Virus record (IMG/VR): IMGVR_UViG_3300027903_000008
Coordinates: 1-57,433 of that record
DNA from: a virus
DNA length: 57,433 bases
Strand: one strand, 5' to 3'
Shown here: positions 26,070 through 33,938 of the stretch, piece by piece
Layout: the number at the start of each line of letters is the position of its first letter
Position numbering within the stretch: the stretch's first letter is position 1
Notes under the pieces: model-generated
The model's input: the letters and a program-made list of their open reading frames with translations, nothing else
What the model was told of the DNA's origin: nothing
Databases searched by the model: none
Program-made: the position numbers and the translations under genes

Positions 26070-26254
26070 GTCGCCGCCACAGCGAGTCCGAGATAGTCGA
26101 GATCGAGGCCGATCTCGTACACGAGACGCCGCGCGCCTACCTTGTTAGCGACGGCGATCGCGAGTGCTGGCTACCAAAGAGCCTAACGCAGTATGACGGC
26201 CACGGTACCTTCGCTATACCCGAATGGCTGGCGATGCGGGAAGGACTAATCTGA
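26066..26254 (+). CDS. Small hypothetical protein
   Basis: A 62-residue protein starting at GTG 26066 over the preceding TGA. The sequence VHETPRAYLVSDGDRECWLPKSLTQY... FAIPEWLAMREGLI is typical of small phage proteins found beside recombination nucleases, where the role is not known. Confidence 0.6.
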   Translation: MSRRHSESEIVEIEADLVHETPRAYLVSDGDRECWLPKSLTQYDGHGTFAIPEWLAMREGLI

Positions 26255-26255
26255 A

Positions 26256-27242
26256 ATGGAGCTGCCACCGCCGCTCTACGACGACTCGCCGCCGCTACCG
26301 CCATTCCCGCGCGTCTTTGACTCTACCATGCGCAGCAGTCTCGTCGCCTGTCCACGACAGTTCTATTGGCAGTACCTTCGCCACCTACGCAAGCCGGGCG
26401 TCTCGATACATCTACACTTCGGTGGGTGCTTCGCACGAGGGCTAGAGACGACACGGAAAGCATTCTACCGCGACGGTCTCTCCGATATAGATGCGCTCTG
26501 CACAGGCATCGCAGAGATCGTCAACTCATGGGGTGATGTAGAGCCCCCTGACACGCCACGTATGTACAAGACGTTACCAGCATGTATTGACGCTCTCGCG
26601 AGCTATGTCGAGCAATGGCCGCTGCGCGAAGACCGGTTGCAGCCCTACCGCATGCCGAACGGCGAGCCAGCGATCGAGATGAGCTTCGCCGTGCCGGTTC
26701 CCGGCACAGCGCATCCCACCACAGGCGACCCATTGGTGTACGCCGGCCGTTTCGACATGCTCGGCTGGTGGGACGATGCGCAGACAATCTTTGTCTGCGA
26801 CGAAAAAACATCCGGCCAGCTCGGATCAAGCTGGCGCAACAACTGGCGTCTCCGCGGCCAGCTCACCGGATATGTTTGGGGATGCCGTAGCTACGGCATC
26901 CGCGCAGCCGGTGCAATAGTACGAGGCAGCGGCATTCTCGCCGGCGATATCACACATGAGGAAGTTATCGAGACACGGCCAGACTGGCAAGTGGAGCAAT
27001 GGCTATCGCAGCTGCGGTACGACCTGAACCGCGCCGCCACGCTATGGCTTGATATGCGAGCGATGGCGCTCGCAAGAGCGTCACCTAGCCGCGACGCTTG
27101 GCCGCAGGCCCTCGACGCCGCTTGTAGCAGCTACGGCGGTTGCCCCTGCCTTCCACTCTGCGATAGCCAATACCCCGAGCGGTGGACAAGCGAGTACGAC
27201 GCAGTCGAATGGAACCCACTCCTGCGGAGCGTAGATACATGA
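26256..27242 (+). CDS. PD-(D/E)XK nuclease (RecB/Cas4-like)
   Basis: A 328-residue protein. Early helices contain RSSLVACPRQFYWQYL, a common start of PD-(D/E)XK recombination nucleases. The active site is visible as GRFDMLGW (metal-binding Asp) followed by FVCDEKTS (the D/E-X-K element). A C-terminal cysteine group (SYGGCPCLPLC, with one earlier Cys) could hold an iron-sulfur cluster as in AddB/Cas4. It is coupled (ATGA) to the Sak4-like ATPase, so the pair probably acts in phage recombination or end processing. A perfect 22-base palindrome (26880-26901) lies in the gene. Confidence 0.82.
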   Translation: MELPPPLYDDSPPLPPFPRVFDSTMRSSLVACPRQFYWQYLRHLRKPGVSIHLHFGGCFARGLETTRKAFYRDGLSDIDALCTGIAEIVNSWGDVEPPDTPRMYKTLPACIDALASYVEQWPLREDRLQPYRMPNGEPAIEMSFAVPVPGTAHPTTGDPLVYAGRFDMLGWWDDAQTIFVCDEKTSGQLGSSWRNNWRLRGQLTGYVWGCRSYGIRAAGAIVRGSGILAGDITHEEVIETRPDWQVEQWLSQLRYDLNRAATLWLDMRAMALARASPSRDAWPQALDAACSSYGGCPCLPLCDSQYPERWTSEYDAVEWNPLLRSVDT

Positions 27243-28078
27243 AGACAAACACCCTTCTGCTTGGCCCTATCGGCAGCGGCAAGACCTATGTGCTGCGCAC
27301 GCTCCTCGCCGAGTACCCCACGCCAACCGGCGCCACACGACGCGGCGCCGGTCTTCGATGCGGCCTGCTAGCGCTAGAGCCCGGATGGGAAGCCACGAAC
27401 GGTGATCTAACGTGCGACATGGGTTTCCACGTGCGCCAGCACTTGCCGGCTCGCATACCTTGGCCGTCAGCCGAAGAGTGGGCCGGGCGCATCGGCACAA
27501 TGTCGATGAAAGCCGTCGCAGAGATGGAAGTCCCGCACATTATCCGCCAAGACTACCAACAGTTCGTCGGCCTCTATCGCCACGCCTCACACTTCGTGTG
27601 CGAGCGTTGCGAGCAAGACTTTGGCAACGTCAACGACTGGGACGAAGACTCCGTCTTCGTGATCGACGGTCTCAGCGGCATGTCAGCAATGGCAATCCAC
27701 CTAGTGGTAGGCCCCAAGCCGCTGATGAGCCTTCCACAGTATGGCAGTGCGCAGACCCTTATCGAGAACTACCTAAAGCAATGCGTCGGCATCTCTGCCT
27801 CGCATGTGCTCACGGCACATTGGGCGAGAGAGCTAAACGAAGTCAGCGGAGGCACAACCATAACAGTCGACACAGTCGGCGTTAAGCTAGCGCCAAAGAT
27901 CTTGCGCCTCTACGACGAGATCATTGTAACTCAACGTGAAGGCAACAAGTACAGTTGGAGCACCGACGACCCACGCATAGACCTAAAGGCGCGGCGACTG
28001 CCATACGCGCAGAATATCACCCCTGACTTCGTCAACATCTTCGCGCCTTCGGTGCGAAACGGAGCCCGATCCATATGA
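27239..28078 (+). CDS. Sak4-like RecA-fold ATPase (single-strand annealing / recombination)
   Basis: A 279-residue protein from the ATG at 27239, overlapping the nuclease stop (ATGA). The Walker A motif GPIGSGKT lies at residues 9-16; a Walker B-like FVIDGLSG follows in the middle. Two CxxC pairs are partly present (FVCERCEQDF). The size and neighbours (RecB-like nuclease, SSB-like protein) match Sak4/AAA_24 phage recombinases. The DNA-annealing role is inferred from that context. Confidence 0.78.
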   Translation: MKTNTLLLGPIGSGKTYVLRTLLAEYPTPTGATRRGAGLRCGLLALEPGWEATNGDLTCDMGFHVRQHLPARIPWPSAEEWAGRIGTMSMKAVAEMEVPHIIRQDYQQFVGLYRHASHFVCERCEQDFGNVNDWDEDSVFVIDGLSGMSAMAIHLVVGPKPLMSLPQYGSAQTLIENYLKQCVGISASHVLTAHWARELNEVSGGTTITVDTVGVKLAPKILRLYDEIIVTQREGNKYSWSTDDPRIDLKARRLPYAQNITPDFVNIFAPSVRNGARSI

Positions 28079-28290
28079 ACCGCATTGAGAGCGTAAAAGA
28101 CAGCACTCACCTCGACGACCCTCACTACATCGCCGCCGACGCCATGGTAGCCGCCGTAAACAAGGCCATCGTCAGCTCCCTCTTAATGAGGGATCTACGA
28201 TTCTTAGTGAAGGAGCTACGACTAGCCTTCCCATACATCCTTTGGACCCTCCACGACACGTATCCTTACCTTCGCATAGAACACATCTAG
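28075..28290 (+). CDS. Hypothetical protein
   Basis: A 71-residue helical protein, coupled to the ATPase (ATGA). A perfect hairpin GGTCGAGC-TTC-GCTCGACC (28290-28308) begins at its last stop-codon base. Family unknown. Confidence 0.55.
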   Translation: MNRIESVKDSTHLDDPHYIAADAMVAAVNKAIVSSLLMRDLRFLVKELRLAFPYILWTLHDTYPYLRIEHI

Positions 28291-28329
28291 GTCGAGCTTC
28301 GCTCGACCGCGACCACGGAGCAACCACAC

Positions 28330-28620
28330 ATGGCCCTACCACCGTTTGACGAGCGTCCCCCAGTATCCTATAAGCCGCCGCGCCAGCTACACGTATCCTT
28401 CGGTGGATATCACTTCCATCATGTCACTGAGATCGTCGTCAGCGAGAGCCAACGTCTCAGCAACTTCACTACTCGCACAATCACTCTAAAAGGCGAAGCT
28501 GGTGAAGCTGACGCAGTCATCAATGTCTATAGTAGCAACATCAGCAACCCACCGCACATTATGCTAATCACCCCGACCACGTACGTAGACTTACACAATC
28601 ACTGGCCAGATGAGGACTAA
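28330..28620 (+). CDS. Hypothetical protein
   Basis: A 96-residue beta-rich protein behind the leader ACCACGGAGCAACCACAC. Sequence ends in an acidic DED. No motif recognised. Confidence 0.55.
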   Translation: MALPPFDERPPVSYKPPRQLHVSFGGYHFHHVTEIVVSESQRLSNFTTRTITLKGEAGEADAVINVYSSNISNPPHIMLITPTTYVDLHNHWPDED

Positions 28621-28625
28621 GACAC

Positions 28626-29108
28626 ATGCGTAACACTAGCGCGTTCAATGTAGACGAGTTCCTACAGACTACTATCGACCCGCAGGGCGTACCGCTCGAC
28701 ACGAAGGTCAGCTTCGTCCCCGAGGGGGAATACCCGGCGCAGATCACCGCCCTCTCCCCGAGAGAGATCGAACAGGACGGTAAGTCTCGCCGTCTCGTAG
28801 AAGTAACGTGGTCGATCACCGACGATGCCCTGCGGGCATCGATGGGGATATCCGACCCTCGCGCTCGTCAGACGCTATGGCTAGACACTGAGTCCGACGG
28901 CAGCTTCATTATCGCGAAGAACAAGAACGTCGACACAGGCCGATTGCTCGACGCCCTCGGCATGAACAACGGCCGACGATGGAGCTGGGCGCAACTCCTC
29001 CACCAGACAGCATACGTGCGAGTAGAGCTACCACGCGACCAAGATCGCGCCGTCCTATCGGACGTAAAGCGAGTAGCGAAGCAGCAGTCGCAGCCGCGAA
29101 GCGGCTGA
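28626..29108 (+). CDS. Single-stranded DNA-binding-like protein (DUF669-type context)
   Basis: A 160-residue beta-rich protein with an acidic N-terminal half and a basic C-terminal tail. A PEGEYPAQI start, a VEVTWSI central strand and a GRLLDALG segment follow the layout of phage proteins grouped as OB-fold-like single-stranded-DNA-binding proteins that accompany Sak4 ATPases. Hairpins CGATGCCC-TGC-GGGCATCG (28824-28842) and CAGCCGC-GAA-GCGGCTG (29091-29107, overlapping the stop) are inside it. Assignment is by context and pattern. Confidence 0.6.
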   Translation: MRNTSAFNVDEFLQTTIDPQGVPLDTKVSFVPEGEYPAQITALSPREIEQDGKSRRLVEVTWSITDDALRASMGISDPRARQTLWLDTESDGSFIIAKNKNVDTGRLLDALGMNNGRRWSWAQLLHQTAYVRVELPRDQDRAVLSDVKRVAKQQSQPRSG

Positions 29109-29345
29109 ACGCGAAGCGTTACACGGAAGAGCTTCTCCCCTGCTACGTCGGCGAGCGGCGGCGTCACAGGCGACGTAACGCGAATAGGCATTGTGGGCAG
29201 AGAGCGCTAACGCGCTCTCTAGTGAGGTCCGTAAAGACTTCGCTGTGATACCGGCGCTCTTCCGTGTATAAGGCATAGCACCCGGTTAACAATGCCGTCC
29301 GCCGCACCCCTCGCTTTCGCGAGGAGAATAGAGTGACATCGAGAC
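29109..29345 (+). other. Intergenic region with hairpins
   Basis: About 240 bases without a convincing gene. It holds AACGC-GAA-GCGTT (29109-29121), a 9-bp stem AGAGAGCGC-TAAC-GCGCTCTCT (29199-29220) and a CCTCGC-TTTC-GCGAGG hairpin near 29317. No T run follows the larger stems, so these are not standard terminators. They may be transcript processing or attenuation structures. Confidence 0.35.
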
Positions 29346-29927
29346 ATGAAATCTGACCAGCTTCGCTTCTACATCGTACGGCCCGCTCTGGCACTGCTGG
29401 GGCCGTCACTCTCGACGAGGTTTGCCGAGGACCTGTTAATCGCCACCTGCGCGCAGGAAAGCAGGCTGGGAGAGTATGTCCACCAAGTGAACGGCCCAGC
29501 GCTCGGCATATATCAGATCGAGCCAGTAAGCCTAGGGGATTTGTGGCTCTGGGTGCAGCATCACAGGCCAAGGTGGGACCTCGCCATCGCTGCCGCTGGC
29601 GTCGACCCGGCAGCCGTCTCTCTCGCCTCCGTCGAAGATGCAGTAATCTATAACCTGCGTTTCGCCACACTGATCGCTAGGCTCTTCTATTACCGCGTTC
29701 CGATGGCCCTTCCGATATACACCACGATACCCAACCTGTGGGAATACTACAAGACGTTCTACAATACTTCCTTAGGAGCGGCGACCTTGGCGGAGTTCGA
29801 GACGTCGCTAAGGCTGACGGACATCTCGGGTTTAGGTGCAACCAGATCTAGCAGTGTCGGTGGCATTTCGACCATATCAACTACGACCGTAGAGACTAGT
29901 ATTCCATCTCAATCGCAAAACCCGTGA
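29346..29927 (+). CDS. Lytic transglycosylase / lysozyme-like protein
   Basis: A 193-residue protein. The segment AQESRLGEYVHQ, then GPALGIYQIEP carries the Glu-Ser pair followed by the G-x-x-Q-I element of goose-lysozyme-like transglycosylases; the Glu (about residue 36) would be the catalytic acid. The later hydrophobic segment (LRFATLIARLFYYRVPMALP) is probably part of the fold. The C-terminal 35 residues are Ser/Thr-rich. It may be an endolysin, though no signal sequence is present. It lies in the early operon, unlike most lysis genes. Confidence 0.65.
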   Translation: MKSDQLRFYIVRPALALLGPSLSTRFAEDLLIATCAQESRLGEYVHQVNGPALGIYQIEPVSLGDLWLWVQHHRPRWDLAIAAAGVDPAAVSLASVEDAVIYNLRFATLIARLFYYRVPMALPIYTTIPNLWEYYKTFYNTSLGAATLAEFETSLRLTDISGLGATRSSSVGGISTISTTTVETSIPSQSQNP

Positions 29928-29933
29928 GGGAGC

Positions 29934-30242
29934 ATGACAAACGCCAGCGAGATATGTCAGACTGCCGCCAATCTAGTCGGTGGTCCTCGCGCCGCGCAGC
30001 ATGGCGACAAGACTGCCAACTTCACTAACATCGCTAAACTATGGAACAGTTACTTAGCGTGTAGGGCGCGGCAAGCCGCTCTACCATATTCCCCTCTAAC
30101 TGCGCTCGACGTGGCGAACATGATGATACTTCTCAAGATGGCGCGGCAAATGACGGGTGAATACAACCCCGACGACTTCGTCGATATGGCCGGCTACGCC
30201 GGCTGTGCCGGCGAGATCGCTGCTGCTGCGCGGCCAAAGTGA
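29934..30242 (+). CDS. DUF6378-type protein
   Basis: A 102-residue protein that fits the DUF6378 pattern: RAAQHGDKTANFTNIAKLW, then DVANMMILLKMARQ and a DDFVDMAGYAG ending. The family is common in phages; the role is unknown. It couples to the next gene (GTG over TGA). Confidence 0.72.
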   Translation: MTNASEICQTAANLVGGPRAAQHGDKTANFTNIAKLWNSYLACRARQAALPYSPLTALDVANMMILLKMARQMTGEYNPDDFVDMAGYAGCAGEIAAAARPK

Positions 30243-30439
30243 AGAGCCAGCCGATGCAACGCCAAATCGAGAACTGGCGTCTGCGCTGCGACGACTGCGG
30301 GCGGTTTATCGCTTACGAGGACATCGAGAACGGCGTTGCCGTACACTATCTCGTTACCCCGGAAAGCGCATATACGTCCGAGACATTCGAGACCCTCTGC
30401 AAGAGATGCTACCGCGCGCCGAGGGTAGGCCATGAATAG
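30239..30439 (+). CDS. Zinc-ribbon small protein
   Basis: Up to 66 residues from the GTG at 30239 (ATG at 30254 is possible). CDDCGRFIAYEDI and, later, TLCKRCYR form a two-knuckle zinc ribbon. Commonly seen beside DUF6378 genes; role unknown. Confidence 0.6.
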   Translation: MKSQPMQRQIENWRLRCDDCGRFIAYEDIENGVAVHYLVTPESAYTSETFETLCKRCYRAPRVGHE

Positions 30440-30551
30440 CACCTATTTCGATCGTAGCGAGAACGGTTGTGGTCGCATCCCCGCAATCTGCGACCCACGG
30501 CTTACAGTCCCTGCCGTTGACAGCCCACTCGCAGGACGCAGAGCGCCTTGA
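30432..30551 (+). CDS. Small hypothetical protein
   Basis: A 39-residue ORF overlapping the upstream stop (ATGAATAG). It contains two cysteines (NGCGRIPAICDP). It overlaps another frame (30469-30717) by about 80 bases, so at most one of the two may be fully used; the coupling favours translation of this one. Confidence 0.35.
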   Translation: MNSTYFDRSENGCGRIPAICDPRLTVPAVDSPLAGRRAP

Positions 30552-30717
30552 CAGGGTAAAGGACTCCCTCTTGGCCTACCCGTCGGCTAGTTCCGCAGCA
30601 TCGTCTGTCTTTCCCCTGGGAGATACTACACGCTCTCAGGGGCGACAGCCCGCCGAGAACAGAAAGCCGACAGACGATGCTGCGGAACTAGCCGACCACT
30701 ATATGGACCAGTTATGA
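30469..30717 (+). CDS. Possible protein across a large inverted repeat
   Basis: Up to 82 residues from a GTG, Ser/Ala/Gln-rich. Its TGA overlaps the ATG of the following membrane-protein gene, which argues that its end is really translated. The start is unclear (TTG at about 30571 is an alternative). Both arms of a 28-bp perfect inverted repeat fall inside it, so the coding frame is constrained by the structure. Confidence 0.4.
   Translation: MVASPQSATHGLQSLPLTAHSQDAERLDRVKDSLLAYPSASSAASSVFPLGDTTRSQGRQPAENRKPTDDAAELADHYMDQL
30582..30696. repeat. Perfect 28-bp inverted repeat with nested hairpin
   Basis: Arms 30582-30609 and 30669-30696 are exact reverse complements over 28 bases with a 59-base spacer. 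The spacer contains a further 10-bp stem with one G-U pair (CCCCTGGGAG at 30613-30622 and CTCTCAGGGG at 30633-30642). In RNA this would form one of the most stable structures in the window. No T run follows. It could be an invertible segment, a regulatory RNA structure or part of a mobile element remnant. Confidence 0.85.
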
Positions 30718-30890
30718 TCACCTCTCTGTGCTCCGTTTTCTTGGTCCTTGGAGGGGCTGTTGCCGCCGCTCTAGTCGTGGGCGGTTCGGCCCTGCTGATT
30801 TTCGGCTACCCACTGATTTTGGGTCTGATCCTTTTTTGTAGTGCTGGCTTGGTTTTGATAGGAGTTGGCCTAATGGCTCAGGGCTTCTGA
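30714..30890 (+). CDS. Small two-helix membrane protein
   Basis: A 58-residue protein whose ATG overlaps the preceding TGA. It is almost wholly hydrophobic with two segments (about residues 6-27 and 31-54) separated by a short GYP turn. This would suit a small holin or membrane-remodelling protein, but there is no family match. The antisense ORF over it (30718-31113) is not believed. Confidence 0.6.
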   Translation: MITSLCSVFLVLGGAVAAALVVGGSALLIFGYPLILGLILFCSAGLVLIGVGLMAQGF

Positions 30891-30927
30891 GCATGCCAGA
30901 AGCATCCTTAAAGGAAAACACGATCGA

Positions 30928-31104
30928 ATGACTGAGAACCTTACCGAGATCGCGGTGGAGAGTGTGGGCGATGGAGAAGTGCGGCCTCGCCGCCGCAACC
31001 GTCACACCTGTCGCGACTGCGGCCAGCACGTCATACATCGTCGTCGACTCTGCGAGCCGTGCCGGCGCCGCTCCATCGCCCTGTTTTGGCTTCTCCGTCC
31101 ATGA
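30928..31104 (+). CDS. Small zinc-ribbon protein
   Basis: A 58-residue basic protein with CRDCGQ and CEPCRRR, one clear zinc ribbon flanked by Arg-rich stretches, directly upstream of the polymerase remnant. Its stop overlaps the remnant start (ATGA). Confidence 0.6.
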   Translation: MTENLTEIAVESVGDGEVRPRRRNRHTCRDCGQHVIHRRRLCEPCRRRSIALFWLLRP

Positions 31105-31145
31105 GACTCCCATCTGACGCCCGCTACGTGATATCGGTGTGCTAG
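31101..31145 (+). pseudogene. Remnant of the original 5' end of the DNA polymerase gene
   Basis: A 14-codon reading frame (ATG at 31101 overlapping the previous stop, TAG at 31143) encodes a peptide with PSDARYVI, closely similar to PSDAKYCI at residues 8-15 of the polymerase that starts at 31587. The codons differ, so it is not a simple duplicate of the present start. The ATGA coupling to the upstream gene is retained, as expected for the ancestral start. The HNH gene lies between the two copies. It therefore looks like the severed old 5' end left by HNH-gene insertion. Confidence 0.6.
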
Positions 31146-31149
31146 AACT

Positions 31150-31590
31150 ATGCCACGGCGACCGCCATCTCTATTAGAGATTGCTTTCATAGAGTATCTT
31201 TACTGGAATGAAAGAAAATCACAGATAGCCATTGCCAAAATGCTCGATCGTTCACAACCTAGCGTAAGCTCTATTATGGCATTATACGGTATTTCAAGTG
31301 AAATAAACAGACGGAGAGAACAAAGAGGCGCACATAACCATAACTACAAGGATGGGTTATCAAGAAGCACTGTCAGAAGGATCACAAAAAGACTAATTGA
31401 AGCTACAGATCGACCATTAAACAAATGTGAGAGATGCAACGAGACATTCAATATCGGTCTTAATAGACATCATAGAGACCGTGATAGGTCCAACAACGCT
31501 ATAGCCAATATAGAATTATTGTGTACGTCTTGCCATATGAGAGAACACAGCGACAGTCGTATACGTGATTCCCGTGGGAGGTACACATGA
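31150..31590 (+). CDS. HNH homing endonuclease
   Basis: A 146-residue protein. N-terminal helices (IAFIEYLYWNERKSQIAIAKML, residues 9-30 region) form a helix-turn-helix-like DNA-binding part; the C-terminal half is an HNH domain: KCERCNETF, LNRHHRDRDRSNN and LLCTSCHMREH provide the zinc knuckles and the His-His-Asn catalytic set. The gene is clearly more AT-rich than its neighbours, a sign of recent arrival. Its stop overlaps the polymerase start (ATGA). Confidence 0.88.
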   Translation: MPRRPPSLLEIAFIEYLYWNERKSQIAIAKMLDRSQPSVSSIMALYGISSEINRRREQRGAHNHNYKDGLSRSTVRRITKRLIEATDRPLNKCERCNETFNIGLNRHHRDRDRSNNAIANIELLCTSCHMREHSDSRIRDSRGRYT

Positions 31591-33386
31591 GGCTGGTTCA
31601 AAGTGGTCCGTCTGATGCTAAGTATTGTATTATAGGGGAGGCTTTGGGCGCAGAAGAGGAGCAGCTAGGCCGTCCCTTCGTCGGCTCTAGCGGCCACGAG
31701 CTTTACCGCATGCTAGAAGAGGCCCGCTGGCTGCCGCCTGGCACAGCCGAGCGCATCATCCGCGACCTATACAGGCGCAGCTTCATCGAGCTTACGACGG
31801 CGCTGGACGACGCCAGCATCTTCATCACCAACGTCTGCCATGAGAGACCTCCCAACAATGACATCAACGCTTTCTTCTGCCGAAAAACCGAAGCCAAACG
31901 CAACGGCGTCGCTCCGTTACTCGATCGTTTTCCCAACAGATCTATCCGAGAGGGCATTGTACGACTTAACGAGGACCTTCATCGACTTAAACCGGCGTTT
32001 GTGCTTGCTCTTGGAGGAACAGCACTTTGGGCGCTTACAGGTACGAGCGGAATTACTAAATGGCGCGGGTCTATCCTTGCTATCGGCGAACATCTACACG
32101 GGGCTGCCGGAATAAAGCTAGTCCCTACGTTCCACCCCGCAGACATCCTCCGCGAGTGGCCACATCGCGCCGTCGCAGTACAAGACATGCGCCGCTCCCT
32201 TCGGGAACGTGAATTCCCAGAAATTCGTCGTCCTACATACCACTTCATCACAAAGCCGAGCTTCGCTGAGGCAACCGATTACCTCACGGAGCAGGCCGAC
32301 AACCCGGAGCACGCCGATGTCCCTCTTGTCGCCGATATTGAGACTCCTCATGGCTGGCGCAATCTGCCTGGTCATATTGCCTGTATTGGGTTTGCTTCTA
32401 GTCGTACAGATGCTATTTGCATCCCTCTTATGTGTCTGGACGATCTTGAAGGGTACTGGCCAATGGAGCAGGAGACGCAGATAGTCCTAGGCATACGCCA
32501 TCTCATGACCCAAAGAGCCATGATATTCCACAAAGGCATCTTTGAGTGCCAGCACTTCGCTGCCCACTGGGGCTTCCTGCCTAACTGGCAACATGACACG
32601 ATGGTAATGCAGCATGTGCTCTTTCCTGGCCTACTTGGTGGAAAGATCGATCCTGTTACCGGCCGCGTCGACAAACGCGGCAGCAGCCTCGCACTGTCCT
32701 TTCTATCGAGCATGTACTGCCAATATCACCGGTACTGGAAGGATGACGGCCGCGACTGGAACACCAAAGAGGTGCCAGACGAAGATCAGTGGTGGCGATA
32801 CAACTGTGAAGACTGCGTTCGCACGTACGAGTGCTACGAAGTCCTTCGGCTTTCGTTAGAGCGCGGAGCGCTTTGGGCATCCTATCGTTTTATGATGAAC
32901 CTTGCTGCCCCGGTGCTCTACATGATGCTTCACGGCATGCCCTTCGATCGCGCTACACGCGACGAGTTTCGGGTCGACGTACGTCGTGAGCAGTCCACGC
33001 TCGCGCAGTGGATCAACACCGTCTGCGGCCACGAGCTCAACACTGGCAGTTCGCCGCAAATGCAGTCTCTCTTCTACGAAGATCTTGCCGTCGCGCCGAT
33101 CTACAAGGGCAAGGGCGCTGCGAAGCGGCCCACCCTCAACGTTGGGGCGCTCGACGTGATCGCAAAGCGAGTACCGCTGCTCGCCCCCCTCTGTCACGCA
33201 GTGGCAGACGAGCGTAGCTTAGCGCACTTCGACGAGAACATACTGCGAGCGAAGCTCGACGGCGACGGCCGGATGCGCAGCGAGATAAATCTTACAGGGA
33301 CCGAGACAATGCGCTTCGCCAGCACCGAGACACCCTTCGGCACTGGCCTCAACCTACAAAATATTAACCGCATGCCAGAGGAGTAA
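31587..33386 (+). CDS. UDG-like / 3'-5' exonuclease / DNA polymerase A, N-terminal half
   Basis: A 599-residue protein. Residues 1-205 resemble a family 4 uracil-DNA glycosylase: GEALGAEEEQLGRPFVG (17-33), NVCHERPP (82-89), LALGGTALWAL and PTFHPADILR (180-189); the N-terminal CxxC of true iron-sulfur members is absent, as in SPO1-type polymerases. Residues 245-420 are a DEDDy exonuclease: VADIETP (DxE), HKGIFE and YNCED. The rest is the start of polymerase A up to NLQNIN just before motif A, where the frame ends. The catalytic motifs are in the separate gene at 34544. The first ~20 codons are AT-rich like the HNH gene. Confidence 0.88.
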   Translation: MRLVQSGPSDAKYCIIGEALGAEEEQLGRPFVGSSGHELYRMLEEARWLPPGTAERIIRDLYRRSFIELTTALDDASIFITNVCHERPPNNDINAFFCRKTEAKRNGVAPLLDRFPNRSIREGIVRLNEDLHRLKPAFVLALGGTALWALTGTSGITKWRGSILAIGEHLHGAAGIKLVPTFHPADILREWPHRAVAVQDMRRSLREREFPEIRRPTYHFITKPSFAEATDYLTEQADNPEHADVPLVADIETPHGWRNLPGHIACIGFASSRTDAICIPLMCLDDLEGYWPMEQETQIVLGIRHLMTQRAMIFHKGIFECQHFAAHWGFLPNWQHDTMVMQHVLFPGLLGGKIDPVTGRVDKRGSSLALSFLSSMYCQYHRYWKDDGRDWNTKEVPDEDQWWRYNCEDCVRTYECYEVLRLSLERGALWASYRFMMNLAAPVLYMMLHGMPFDRATRDEFRVDVRREQSTLAQWINTVCGHELNTGSSPQMQSLFYEDLAVAPIYKGKGAAKRPTLNVGALDVIAKRVPLLAPLCHAVADERSLAHFDENILRAKLDGDGRMRSEINLTGTETMRFASTETPFGTGLNLQNINRMPEE

Positions 33387-33392
33387 GATCGG

Positions 33393-33569
33393 ATGGCGAA
33401 GGACCTGAAATCATTCTTCATCCCACCTCATAGTTGTCCAGACTGTGGTGAGACAGAGTGGTATTCATGCGAGGATAGTGGCCACGATCTCTGTATAGAA
33501 TGTATGGGCTGCCATAGTCGCTTCGGCGTGCAGATGCCGCCGTTCAACATGATCGAGCGTATCGAGTGA
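33393..33569 (+). CDS. Cys-rich small protein inside the split polymerase
   Basis: A 58-residue protein, 6 bases after the polymerase N-half stop. CPDCGETEW, CIECMGCHSRF give two zinc knuckles. Its first residues, DLKSFFIPP, resemble the RRLFIPS that opens the polymerase C half, so its 5' end might derive from polymerase sequence; this resemblance is weak. Confidence 0.55.
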   Translation: MAKDLKSFFIPPHSCPDCGETEWYSCEDSGHDLCIECMGCHSRFGVQMPPFNMIERIE

Positions 33570-33766
33570 AAGGGCACTTAGTGCAGTACGAATACAAGTT
33601 CGTAAAGCAAGGTATGGGCGGTTCCGGTTCCATACATTGTACTTACTGTCCGAAGCCGCCAGGGCAAGCCTGTGGGTTGAACTGTGTTGATGATGTCTAC
33701 GCGAAGATTCAGAAAGAGAGAGAGGCTGACGGTGTCATCGTCAACGACACACCTGCGCAGGACTGA
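33566..33766 (+). CDS. Small Cys-containing protein inside the split polymerase
   Basis: About 66 residues from the GTG overlapping the previous TGA (another GTG at 33581). It carries IHCTYCPKPPGQACGLNC, four cysteines that could bind metal. Stop overlaps the next start (TGATG). Confidence 0.5.
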   Translation: MKGHLVQYEYKFVKQGMGGSGSIHCTYCPKPPGQACGLNCVDDVYAKIQKEREADGVIVNDTPAQD

Positions 33767-33936
33767 TGATCACTGTGTCCCGCTTCTTCGACCCCCAGCG
33801 GCGATGCTGGACATCGTGCCACGCCGACGATGACGGGTTTTGCGAGTGGGTGGAGTGCCCTCAGCTCCGCGACAGTGAGCCAGCGCAAACAGGGCGACAT
33901 TGCCCTTTAGATACTAGTATAGTAGAGGATGACTGA
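33766..33936 (+). CDS. Small hypothetical protein inside the split polymerase
   Basis: A 56-residue ORF from ATG 33766 (TGATG overlap) to TGA 33936. Trp/Cys-rich (CWTSCHADDDGFCEWVEC) and acidic at the end. Coupling supports translation; no family recognised. Confidence 0.5.
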   Translation: MITVSRFFDPQRRCWTSCHADDDGFCEWVECPQLRDSEPAQTGRHCPLDTSIVEDD

Positions 33937-33938
33937 CA

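Noticed and set aside
30718-31113. 131-residue minus-strand ORF
   Set aside because: It lies wholly over two small plus-strand genes with coupled starts and zinc or membrane features; the minus-strand product shows no motif.
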